Assembly (NCBI GenBank): GCA_003427395.1
Contig: BFEA01000033.1
Span: 2,719,617 to 2,746,872, forward strand
Reading direction: 5' to 3'
DNA length: 27,256 nt
From: Chara braunii
Lineage: Eukaryota; Streptophyta; Charophyceae; Charales; Characeae
The stretch's first letter is position 1. Each line of letters starts with the position of its first letter. The notes beneath the pieces were generated by a model. The model was given only the letters and a program-made list of their open reading frames with translations, was not told the origin of the DNA and ran no database searches. The translations under genes were made by a program, and so were the position numbers. Shown piece after piece: positions 18,861-27,217 of the stretch.

Positions 18861-20160
18861 CTGCCATCTCCATCACCACTGTTGATCACTCGGTGATTGA
18901 CGCATATCGCACTCAGTACCGCCACTGCCCTCATTATCGCGTCTTCCACGCGACACTGCAAAGTGGCAAAACCGTTCCTGAATACTCCCTTGGGGAGAAA
19001 GGTCTTGTGTTCTGGCATGGCAGATTTGATCAGCTAAAACCATGTATTTGGGTTCCCTCTACCAGACAGCTCCGCGTCCAAGTTGTAGCAGAGCTCCATG
19101 ACCAGACAGTTGTCGGTCATATGGTCTTCCACAAAATGTTGGCTCGTGTTTGCCGCCTATACGTTTAGCCGAAATCCAAGGACATCGTTAAAGCCTACAT
19201 CCAAGAATGTCCTACCTACCAGGAGGTGAACAGTGTGAACCACTGCCGTATGGGTCTCTTCAGCCCTTACCCATAGTTGAGGGTCGTTGGCAGTCCATCT
19301 CGATGGATTCCATTGATCCCCTTCTTCCACCTACTGAGCCCGATCATGATGCTATATTGGTCGTCATCGATCGCTTCACGAAGCGTGCACGCTTTGTCTC
19401 GTGCCACTATCGCATTAGCGCTCGTGAGGTTGTCGACATCGTCTTCGCCCGAGTCGTGAGAGATCACAACTTACCTCATAGCATTATCTCCGACCGTGAC
19501 CCGCGCTTTACCAACACATTCTGGCGATGCCTACACTAGGTTCATGGATCCCAGCTCCGCTTCTCATCGTCTTACCACCCTCAGACGAATGGTCAGACTC
19601 AGGTCACCAAAAAACCCTCGGTAATGTCCTTCGAAAGTTTATTAAGGATGACCAACAATCAGACTTACACTTAGCCCATGCGGAAATTGCTTACAACCAC
19701 GATGTTTCGCCAACCACGGGGATGTCGCCATTCTATTGCAACCTCGGCTACCACCCTCGCGTATCCGCGAACTTCTTACGACCGTCGCGGTTGCGCCCAG
19801 ACACTCATTGTCCTGCACTTAACGACTAGATCACATACATGGCGTTGATATGAAGCACACACACGAAAGTCTGGTCGACTCCCAAACTCGCATAACCGCA
19901 CGAGCGAATTGGTCACGAAAGGATCATCCATTCAAAATCGGTAACGATTTGCTCGTCGACGCACGCCACTTGCAACTCGAAGCGGATATGCTTCGCAAGT
20001 TCAGGCGTCGCTTGTTCGATCCATACTACATCCTTCGGGCCATCGATTTTGATACTGTCGTTAGTCCGATCAACTTTCGTGTGAAGCTAGCTTATTTCCT
20101 TCGACAGGCTCGCGTACACGATGTTTACCATGTCTCCTTGCTGTGTCCTTATTGCAAACT
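18861..20160 (+). pseudogene. Broken integrase (zinc-binding and DDE core)
   Basis: The zinc-binding HHCC segment is seen as LHDQTVVGH and ECPTYQE; the second Cys is Tyr (19217-19219). TAG at 19166-19168 interrupts at a conserved Trp position. After a frame change near 19250 the core reads GRWQSISMDSID (first Asp, 19306-19308), then IISDRDPRF (second Asp), then TAG at 19537-19539, then YHPQTNGQTQVT, where the catalytic Glu is Gln (19600-19602). Another TAG at 19827-19829 and a frame change lead to the C-terminal domain with FRRRLFDPYYILRAID and VHDVYHVSLL. Confidence 0.9.
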
Positions 20161-20214
20161 ATCTGAGCGCTTTGCCGGACGTCCTTATGAACACCCTCCA
20201 GCTATCATTGTGGA

Positions 20215-20390
20215 CAATCACGAGGAGTTCGTCGTTTCTGTCATCATATCTCCCCGAGTTACCGACGATACCCCTTCCCGCATCAAGTACCTTGAACGTT
20301 GGAAGCGCTATCCTGATGAGGAGGCTCCCTGGGAGCCCCTCGAGCACTCGGAGGACGCCCGGATGATGGTGCGTGCATACGACTGTGCTC
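20215..20390 (+). pseudogene. Chromodomain at the integrase C-terminus
   Basis: EEFVVSVIISPRV ... IKYLERWKRYPDEEAPWEP ... DARMMVRAYD has the order of a chromodomain: beta strands, V/L-xx-WK-x-YP, WEP, C-terminal helix. In chromoviruses this domain reads histone marks and targets insertion. The usual Gly of WKGY is Arg here. The frame is intact across the domain. Confidence 0.85.
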
Positions 20391-20592
20391 GTTTTGCTGA
20401 GACATCTGCTCCTACTCAGCCGACCGACCCTTTTCCTCCTCCTCCGCTCCGGATGAGAAGATTGTTGAGGACGAGCCCCCTCCCTCCGAGATCATTGAGG
20501 AGATTGCTGAGGACGAGCCCCCTCCCTCCCAGATCGTTCTTCAGCAGCACACGAACGGCTCTGCGCGTCCACAGCGCACTCGTCGATGACGT
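20391..20592 (+). pseudogene. Acidic C-terminal tail of pol with a duplicated 42-bp unit
   Basis: After a Pro-rich stretch the best reading moves to the frame giving VEDEPPPSEI and AEDEPPPSQI, a 42-bp tandem duplication starting at 20467 and 20509, then SARPQRTRR and TGA near 20590. In the chromodomain frame the same DNA reads as Arg/Leu/Pro repeats and runs on to 20869, which I think is not the original frame. Confidence 0.55.
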
Positions 20593-21551
20593 CGGCGTCT
20601 TGACGATTGACACTCTGATCACCTACTATCTCCCTACTGACTCACACCATCAGATACTCCATCAGCTTCTTCAGGATGTCAGCGTTTTTTGGCTCTGCTT
20701 CAACATCGACTCGACTCCTACTTCATCAACGTCATCGACCACTCCGACGACTTCAGCTACCTCGTCGGCTTCAGCTACTTTGGACGTGACTACTTCACGC
20801 CACCACCCTGCCCTGTACATTCCCTTGCACGTGTCGCATGATGGTTCTCACTTAGTTGGGTCTCTTTGAGCTGGGTTCTCCCATGGTATCGCATAGGCAT
20901 TGGGACCATAATGTTATCTTGACTTCCCTGCTCTCAGATCTAGCTCCCTCCCCCAGTCGGTGAGTTGTGTGCATTTTTCCTACACCCACTGCCATCATCA
21001 CCCTAGTGTCGGCTCTTTCATGCCTTCAGTTAGGCATATCTCCACCCTATTCTAGGCTCCCCTTTTCATGGTCGACCTTGCATGGTGTCACCCTTTTCTC
21101 GAGCATTACCCGCCTTGATGGTCTATCTGTTAGGGTCATTGGTTTTGTTTCGCTACCGCTCTCCCACCTTCAGCCTGATGACCTCTGCCACCTTCGTGTG
21201 TGACTGCCCTTAGGAGTTTCAATTCTTAGGTTGCATTCACCCCCTTTGAGACCATCCCACTCTTAGTGGTTCAGCCACATGCCATTACTTGTGACATATT
21301 GCTCTTTTTCCTTTCAGCATTGAGGTCATTGCCTCCAGGACTTTAGGATTGTATCATGCTACATTTCATTTTCTGTTCATACTTAGGATGCGTATACCAG
21401 ACATTTGCTTTTCATTTGACATTATGTAGCTTAGGCTGCATCGCATGGGCTCCGCATCCCAAATTTCTCAGCTTTCTTTGTTGCAAAGTTCCGCTGCTTT
21501 TGCGGATAGCGTGTTTATGGCTCTTGCGATCCATTACAGGCCCGAGGATCA
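20593..21551 (+). other. 3' untranslated part of the retrotransposon
   Basis: No recognisable domain. The sequence is T/C-rich. Just before the 3' LTR lies CCCGAGGATCA, only a weak candidate for a polypurine tract, which may be decayed. Confidence 0.5.
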
Positions 21552-21851
21552 TGCAGCGGGCCTCTATCTACCCTGACCTACAGCCAAGGCCTATTCGGCT
21601 ATTTGCCTGTTCAGCCTGTGGGACCAGGCCGTGTGATGTTTTCAGTCCAGTCCAGTCCTACCCGGTACCACTGTCGGTACCAGTCCAGTCGGCAGTCTGT
21701 ATTTCAATGATCCTTCACTTTGCACATTGTGGAGTACATGCATGTTGAGTCTGCGTCGGAGCTGCGCTGTCCCTTCCAGCTCCATCTCTACCTCCTCCTT
21801 CGTCAACCCTGCTCCATCCTGGCGGACCGCCATCCCAGCGCTTCCGCCACA
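21552..21851 (+). repeat. 3' LTR (300 bp)
   Basis: Starts TGCAGCGGGCCTCTATCT and ends TTCCGCCACA, matching the 5' LTR at both edges. Inside, AGTCTGTATTTCAATGATCC and TTTGCACATTGTGGAGTACA are shared with small changes. It carries extra CAGTCCAGTCC and GGTACCACTGTCGGTACC sequence that the 5' copy lacks. Confidence 0.82.
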
Positions 21852-21979
21852 CTCTGGCGCCACATCTTCTCTCCCCTTCCTATAAAACCCTAAACCCAAA
21901 TCAGAACCTCTCTCAACCTCACCAAACACCTATTATCATTCTTTTTTCTTTTTTTTTCCGGCCATTGTCATTCTCCCAA
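21852..21979. other. Flank of the LTR with TATA-like and telo-box motifs
   Basis: CCTATAAAACCCTAAACCC at about 21880-21898 joins a TATA-like sequence to AAACCCTAA, the plant telo-box found near transcription starts. No clear gene follows, so promoter function is not shown. Confidence 0.35.
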
Positions 21980-22420
21980 CAAGATGGCATGTACCACCGA
22001 AGCTTATGGTGGTACCAACGAGATAGCAGGTATCACCATAAGGGATAGCAGGTACCGCCATACACCATTGCAGCTACCAGACAAACAACTTTTGAGGAGA
22101 TTGTACCGTTCGGCTCCTATTTGACTTGGGGTTACAGGTACCATATGGTGGTACCATCAAGACGGCAGGTACCACCACCATAAGCCATGTACCACGAAAG
22201 ATAAAAGCTACCACATGGTGGTACCACACCATAAGCTTCTGTGGAACAGGTACCAGTTCCACCATACGCTACCCTATGCTACCTATTCCACCAAAGCTTA
22301 TGGTGGTACCACCAAATATAACAGGCACCATATGGTGGTACCATCAAGACGTCAAGTGGCACCATACGCTATGGCAGGTACCGAACAAGATGCAGACAGT
22401 CCTGTCTGATCCACCACTAC
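21980..22420. repeat. Second block of the GGTACC palindrome array
   Basis: Same modules as at 9622-10502. The stretch from CAAGATGGCATGTACCACC at 21980 to 22052 closely matches 10424-10501. GGTACC, CATAAGCTTATGG fragments and ACCATATGGTGGTACC recur, and GATGCAGACAGTCCTGTCTG at 22389-22408 is a copy of the second module. Confidence 0.82.
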
Positions 22421-22915
22421 TATGTCCGAGTTTGTTTTTACCAATCCAAAATCATGCGTGCTGCAAAAGAACTATGAACCCGTGCCACACGACTTATTTT
22501 CTTTTTGCCTGGTGGCGGCCAACCATATTGTTCTGGTAGCCCTGAGCCCCCGAAAGTTTTGGACTTATGCAAAACTCACTACTTTTCTTTTTTTGGCCTT
22601 GGCCTGGGCCACGCAGTCCGGGCCAGCAGGTGCCTTACTGGACACCAAGCTTTTCCAAACCGGTAGTGGCACACCTTCTTTTCTTTTCTGGCTGGCGCCG
22701 CCAGCCATTGCAGTCCGGTAGGCTGAGCCTCCGAAGTTTTTGTAGGTGACGAGTTTCTTTTTGCAGCAAGGCTGGGGCAGTGTACTGGCGATTTGAGGGG
22801 GTCCGTGGTTACCTGAAATTCGCAAAAGTAACAGCCTACTAGAGTGTTTATGATAAAGTAAAATGTGACTTTGTATACACGTAGGTCGGCACACGAAGAG
22901 ATCGTAATGAATAAA
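22421..22915. other. Intergenic sequence, no gene seen
   Basis: Includes two loosely similar stretches with GCAGTCCGG and CTGAGCC.CCGAA.GTTTT (near 22540-22620 and 22705-22745), suggesting an old duplication of about 180 bp. Frames here have no recognisable domain. Confidence 0.4.
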
Positions 22916-23760
22916 TGGCCAGTTGTTGGTGGGTGGGTGGTGGAAGCAGGGGTGGATAGACGGACGGACGGACAGAGAGAGGGAGGGAGATGGGGAGGGG
23001 GAGGGAGGGAGGGAGGCCTTGACTGATAGATGGATTATTGGTTAGTGTAGTGCTTCATTGGTTGGTCAACCCATTCACTGACCGACCAGTTGATGGATGG
23101 GATGGGATGGATTTGTCTGGATCGAACAGATTGGATTGCATTGCATTGGGTTGGCTTGGATTGGATTGGATGTGGATGTGGATGTGGATGTGGATTGATT
23201 GGAATTGGATTGGATTTGGATTTGAATTTGAATTTGAATTTGGAAGAAATGGAATCGGATTGGCTGGGATTCCGATGAATGGGATGGGATTGGCGTGAGC
23301 GGATTTGTATGGACGGGATAAGATACGATTTGGATGGATGGAAATGGGGCAGATGGTTGTTTTCTTGCGAGGGAGGGAGGGGGCAGTCGAATGGATCGAA
23401 CGACGGATAGGCAAAGGCAGGCAGGGAGGGAGAGCGAGAGAGAGCCAGATGGACAGAGGGATGGACAAGATCGATGGAGGGAAGGAATATGGATGAATGG
23501 ATGGACGGATGGACAGATGGAGAGAGACAAATGGACGGACGGATTGAGGACGGAGGGAGGGAGGGAGGGAGGCAGGGAGGCAGGGAGGCAGGCAGTGAGG
23601 GAGGGAGGAAACGGACGGACGGACAGGCTATGCTCTTGAATGGATCTCTTGATTATGATCTCGATTGATTGGTTGATTGATTGATTGATTGATTGGCTGG
23701 TGGTTGGTCGGTTGCTTGGTTGATTGATTGATTGATTAGTTGACAGATGGATGCAGGGAC
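22916..23760 (+). repeat. Purine-rich compound microsatellite
   Basis: A run of four- and five-base units that change along the tract: GGTG, GGAC, GGGA, then GGATT/GGATG, (GGATGT)n near 23168-23196, (GAATTT)n near 23222-23242, GGAC/GGAT, GGGA/GGCA near 23555-23600, and TGAT/TGATT near 23660-23740. The plus strand is nearly free of C. Frames on either strand are translations of these units. Confidence 0.9.
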
Positions 23761-24170
23761 TTCATGGATAGATTGCCACTCATTCATTGATGAGCATCAG
23801 CTCAAATTTTTCAAACAAACGCTTGGTTTCCAAAAAGAAGAAAGCCTATAGAGAGAATGAGACACAAGACACAAGAAACTATACGAAGGGTGGCCGGTTT
23901 ATAAACTAGTCAACATCTGAACATATAGGGTCTGCTTTAAAATTAGTCAAAATCTGAACATATCAGGAACCAAAAAAAAAAAAACGCTAAATCAGGAAAC
24001 ACAGTGATGACGATTTACAAACACACTAGAGTTTCTTTCAAATGTTGTGAATCATACACAATTACCCCTTGAGCCCTGCCTCATCCATTTTGGAGCAATG
24101 ACGAGGGACCACAAAGCGGCTGTTCCATTTTAACGCTTACTTCAAAGGATGGCTCCACTTTTGAACACAG
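23761..24170. other. Intergenic sequence, no gene seen
   Basis: Contains a short near-duplication (ACTAGTCAACATCTGAACATAT near 23907 and TTAGTCAAAATCTGAACATAT near 23943) and an A run near 23972. No frames of note. Confidence 0.45.
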
Positions 24171-24290
24171 TGTCCTGTCCTCCCCGTACTGGTTACGATA
24201 CTTGGCTCTTGAGGCCGAGGTCACCGTTTCGAATCCGAGCTTGCATGGAGGAGGGCCTTAGGCCCAGATGTACAGATACATAACTACTGT
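24171..24290 (+). mobile_element. tRNA-derived SINE, copy A
   Basis: Starts GTCCTGTCCTCC and reads through GGTTACGATACTTGGCTCTT to a B box GTTTCGAATCC at 24226-24236. It then continues GCTTGCATGGAGGAGGGCCT and ends AACTACTGT. The same order and ending occur in copy C. The A box is degraded. Confidence 0.75.
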
Positions 24291-24370
24291 GGAGGCTCCC
24301 GTGAACCCATGGGCAAGTCAAGACCAATGCGCGTGCGAACGGGCTACCATCTTCCCCCGAACACAACACC

Positions 24371-24508
24371 GTGTCCTGGCTGTAATGGTTAAGAGACTTG
24401 GCTCTTGAGGCCTCGTGTCCTGACTGTAGTGGTTAAGAGACTTGGCTCTTGAGGCCGAGGTCGCCAGTGCATGCGAGCGGGCTACCGTCTTCCACCGGAA
24501 CACAACAC
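24371..24508 (+). mobile_element. tRNA-derived SINE, truncated tandem copies B1 and B2
   Basis: B1 (24371-24412) and B2 (24415-24470) each carry the tRNA-like head, TGGTTAAGAGACTTGGCTCT, and then stop: B1 after GAGGCC, B2 at the point where the B box should be (CCAGTGCATGCG). Both are followed or preceded by the module GCTACC-TCTTCC-CCGAACACAAC. The part CTTGGC, loop TCTTGAG, GCCGAG can form an anticodon-like stem. Confidence 0.7.
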
Positions 24509-24509
24509 C

Positions 24510-24625
24510 GTGTCCTGGGTGTAGTGGTTAAGAGACATGGCTCTTGAAGCTGAGGTTGCCGGTTCGAATCCGTGCTTGCATGGAGGAGGGCCTTAGGCCC
24601 AGATGTACGGATCTATAACTACTGT
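24510..24625 (+). mobile_element. tRNA-derived SINE, copy C with intact A and B boxes
   Basis: A box TGGTTAAGAGA (24525-24535, 10 of 11 to the TRGYNNARNNG consensus) and perfect B box GGTTCGAATCC (24561-24571) at tRNA-like spacing. The body GCTTGCATGGAGGAGGGCCT and the end ATAACTACTGT (24625) are shared with copy A. This is the best-preserved copy and could still be transcribed by RNA polymerase III. Confidence 0.8.
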
Positions 24626-24833
24626 TTCCCAAGCCTACCTCGGAATCGCAGGAAGCAAGTTCAAGAATGATGAATCAAAACCGGAAAAGGGGAAAATAAA
24701 AAAAAAGAAAGAGAACGGAAAAAAAGGCGACATTCCAAAAAGAAAAAAGGAAAGCTTCTTTTTTTCCCTCCTTTTATTTATTTATAAAAGCGAACAAACA
24801 TTTCTTCGAAGGTCCTCTAGTATCTGTGCGGAC

Positions 24834-24930
24834 GTCCTTCGGGACATCCATTAAAATTGGAACAAAACAGAGAAGATTAGCATGGCCCCTGAGCAAGGAT
24901 GAGCCCCGCCTATATGAAATGGTCCAAATT
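24834..24930 (+). pseudogene. U6 snRNA retro-copy
   Basis: Begins with the U6 5' hairpin GTCC-TTCG-GGAC, then ATCC..TAAAATTGGAAC. ACAGAGA (24867-24873, the 5' splice-site pairing box) and TTAGCATGGCCCCTG (AGC triad) are intact, and GAAATGGTCCAAATT closes it. The stretch before the 3' end (GAGCCCCGCCTATAT) differs from the conserved U6 sequence. There is no T-run terminator. Instead an A-rich tail follows (to about 24948), and TGTGCGG occurs at 24825-24831 and again at 24953-24959. Tail plus flanking duplication points to retroposition, so this is probably not a functional gene. U6 acts in the spliceosome core. Confidence 0.85.
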
Positions 24931-25012
24931 ATAAAATAAAAAAAAGAAGTTATGTGCGGCGTACGGAGCAGAAGTGTCTCTAGAAAGAACCCACATCAAT
25001 CTGTCCACACAT

Positions 25013-25270
25013 CCGTTAGAATCGGAACAATACAAAGCAGGTTTTTTTTTCTTTTTTCTTTTTTTTTTGGGCGCAGATATATTGAACTGATCACACGAGA
25101 TACTACGTTGTATCTATTTTTTGCCAAGAGGCCAAGAAGAGTAAATTCATCTTCCTTTTAACTCATTTAATTTAAATCAATTTACTTATCGAAACGAGAC
25201 AAAGAAATTAGCAAGGCTCCTGGGCAAGGATGGCATCATTGACATGCATAAATCCAGAAATGGTCCAAAA
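25013..25270 (+). pseudogene. Second U6-derived copy, split by an insertion
   Basis: The 5' part of U6 (ACATCCGTTAGAATCGGAAC then AATACAAAG) ends at about 25037. The rest (GAAACGAGACAAAG, then TTAGCAAGGCTCCTGGGCAA and AGAAATGGTCC) runs from 25191 to 25270. The two parts overlap by 14 bases, GGAACAATACAAAG (25024-25037) and GAAACGAGACAAAG (25191-25204), 11 of 14 alike, as a target-site duplication would. ACAGAGA and other conserved positions are changed, so it is a pseudogene. An A-rich stretch follows it. Confidence 0.72.
25038..25190 (-). mobile_element. ~150-bp insertion inside the split U6 copy
   Basis: Starts GCAGG then a T/C run (about 25042-25068), which would be an A-tail if the insert lies on the minus strand, followed by A/T-rich DNA. 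It is flanked by the 14-base near-repeat described for the split U6. No family recognised. Confidence 0.45.
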
Positions 25271-25938
25271 AAGCAAACCAAAAAAAAATGGTGTTTGTTG
25301 GAGCCTTGGGAGATGGCTGTACTGGAGAGCCCTGAAAATCCTGAAAATTCAAAATTCTGAAAATCGCGTAGGGGCTAGGATAGCAGAGTGGCACGGAACC
25401 ACTTGCCCGGCCAGGCAAAAAATATATATATATCGTCAAACACAGCTGCCCGGTAAACAGTAGGCAGAGAGGGAGAAGAGGACAACAAACGAGGGGCTGT
25501 GGCAAACTGTTTCGTCGGAGTTTCACCGACTCGTCAGGAGGCTGAACCCTAACTGATTACACTAAGTGATAATCCACCTTAACCCCGGCTGTGGTTAAGC
25601 ATCAACGACTAATTGTATATATATAAACATATAATTTATTTTTATCTCAAGTTTGGGAAATAAATTCCGATGTGACGCTGAGGCAGAAGTTGTTCACTTT
25701 ATTTTATCTGCATAACATTTTTTCCCCCAGATATTTTCTCTGTTTTGCTGGAACCTTCTTTGGTCCTTGCATGGCCGGGCCGCCCGGGAAAACAAGGTGA
25801 CCCGGGCAGTCCGGCTGGTAGCATGGGTATGGGTTGAATTTTCCATGGAAAAAAGCAGTTTTGCCTTAGGGGTTTAGCCTCCTTTTTCAGCAGCATCCTG
25901 CCCAAAATCTGAATTTCACAATAATACACAATAAAGAA
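25271..25938. other. Intergenic sequence, no gene seen
   Basis: Holds GCCCGGCCAGGC, (AT)n at about 25422-25434, and ATATCGTCAAACACAGCTGC, which recurs in near-identical form at 26355. A small stem TTAACC/GGTTAA lies near 25580-25597. GGCCGCCCGG and ACCCGGGCAGTCCGG lie at 25777-25813. Confidence 0.45.
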
Positions 25939-26323
25939 CAGGGAAACTGGTTCAAATGCCCCTAAAAGTTGGGGTATTACATCAGATACCCCTTAAAGGC
26001 ATGGATATGGCGAAATGCCCCTATGACAATTGCAAAACTTTGCAAGATACCCCACTCACCAATTGGACCTGTCATCTTTAGCACATACCCCTACCAGGCC
26101 CTGGGCAACTTATCTATATGCCCCGATATTTCTGGCTGTCGGACCCTGCAGATGGCAGAAAAAATGCACCGGCCCGCTCTAGCCTGGGGCCAGGGCACAT
26201 GGAGAAGATGCCATTGACCGGGGCAGGGGGAGATGCAAAAGTTTAGGGCATTTCCGCATACCCATGTTTTAGGGGTATCTAACAAAATAACCCAACTTTT
26301 ATGGGCATTTCAACAATTTTCCC
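25939..26323. mobile_element. MITE-like element with ~85-bp terminal inverted repeats
   Basis: The left end CAGGGAAACTGGTTCAAATG, then CCCCTAAAAGTTGGG, then AGATACCCCT, and GGCGAAATGCCCC is mirrored by the right end read backwards: GGGAAAATTGTTGAAATGCC, CATAAAAGTTGGG, AGATACCCCTAAAA, GCGGAAATGCCC. The flanks share TAAAGAA (25932-25938 and 26324-26330) as a 7-bp target duplication, or 8 bp with one mismatch. Size, long inverted repeats and lack of coding sequence fit a non-autonomous DNA transposon. The CAGGG end and 7-8-bp duplication suggest the hAT superfamily, which is inference. Confidence 0.8.
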
Positions 26324-26330
26324 TAAAGAA

Positions 26331-26500
26331 TACAGATATAATTATTATAATATATATCGTCAAACAGAGCTGCCCGGTATAATATAATATATCATCGAGC
26401 AGATCTATCTACAGATATATAAATATCAAAAAATGAAAATAAATTCATAATAAAGTTAAATAAACATAAACAATAAATAATAAAAACATAAAAAAGATAT
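26331..26500. other. A/T-rich intronic or intergenic DNA
   Basis: Mostly TATAAT-like and AATAAA-like sequence. It includes the second copy of CGTCAAACAGAGCTGCCCGG. If the exon at 26503 is real, this is the start of its downstream intron. Confidence 0.4.
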
Positions 26501-26502
26501 AC

Positions 26503-26740
26503 CTTGCAGTTCCTTGACTGTCAGGCTTGGTCTGACCGTGATCACGAATTTCGTCATCAGGTTTGTGGTCACATACACGGCCCATTGCAAGTTCCCCCCC
26601 TCGTCGTCCATGATGGTACTACCAGTCGACAGGTCAGAGAAGAGCATTAAACACTTCACTGAATCCACATGCCCGATTTCTTTTTTTTCGAGTGACAAAA
26701 GACGACCTATCCGAGAGCACGGAATCTTCTTCACTGGAAC
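26503..26740 (-). CDS. Probable internal exon of an unidentified protein
   Basis: A 238-base open stretch on the minus strand bounded by TGATTTGCAG (acceptor, ending 26741) and CTGCAAG|GTATATC (donor GT at 26502-26501). It enters at phase 0 and leaves at phase 1. The reading begins VPVKKIPCSRIGRLLSLEKK and includes STIMDDEGGNLQWAVYVTT and VITVRPSLTVKELQ. Composition is that of a normal folded globular protein, unlike the low-complexity frames around it. I do not recognise the family. The donor sequence CAAG|GTATAT is the same as at the 3' end of the giant exon, but the phases do not allow a direct join (phase 1 out, phase 0 in). Confidence 0.6.
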
Positions 26741-26759
26741 CTGCAAATCATTCGTGCGT

Positions 26760-27164
26760 GAAACACAGCCGATCAGTACCTTTTTTTCCCTTCTTTTCTT
26801 TTCGTATCTTCACTACATTTTAATCAAACTGCCTTACATTGCAGCACATGTCACGCACACACACACACACACACAACCGATCAGTACTTGTTTTCCTTTC
26901 TGTTCTTTTCTATCTCCAGTACATTTTCATTAACCGGCGCCTAGCAGCACATGTCACACACACACACACACACACAGACATCGGATCAGTACTTCTTTCC
27001 TTTCTTTTCTTATATTATCTTCAGTACATTTTTCATCACCCCGCCTCACATAGCAGCACATGTCACACACACACACACACAGCCGATCAGTAGTTCTTTC
27101 CTTTCTTTTCTTTTCTTATCTTCAGTACATTTTTCATCAACCCGCCTCACATAGCAGCACGTGT

Positions 27165-27217
<53 letters not shown>

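Larger units (their letters stand above)
10693..21851 (+). mobile_element. Degenerate Ty3/gypsy chromovirus LTR retrotransposon
   Basis: The order is 5' LTR, tRNA-Met primer site, leader, gag, protease, RT, RNase H, integrase, chromodomain, 3' LTR. This is the order of Ty3/gypsy elements, and the chromodomain after integrase places it among chromoviruses. The LTR pair begins TGCAGCGGGCC and ends CCGCCACA. Flanking bases are GTCTG before and CTCTG after, a 4/5 match to a 5-bp target duplication. The LTRs differ by many substitutions and indels, coding regions change frame repeatedly, and there are at least nine in-frame stops, so this is an old, dead copy. About 11.2 kb is long for the family, partly because the 2.5-kb leader holds other repeats. 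A 582-base gap lies in gag. Confidence 0.9.

Noticed and set aside
23038-23668. Trp/Gly/Met-rich and Ser/Ile/Pro-rich protein frames
   Set aside because: They are translations of GGAT/GGAC-type microsatellites.
24510-24580. A functional tRNA gene
   Set aside because: A and B boxes are good, but the acceptor stem and a proper anticodon loop cannot be formed and the sequence continues into a shared SINE body.
24834-24930. A working U6 gene
   Set aside because: There is no T-run terminator, no TATA at the usual distance, an altered 3' third, and the signs of retroposition are strong.
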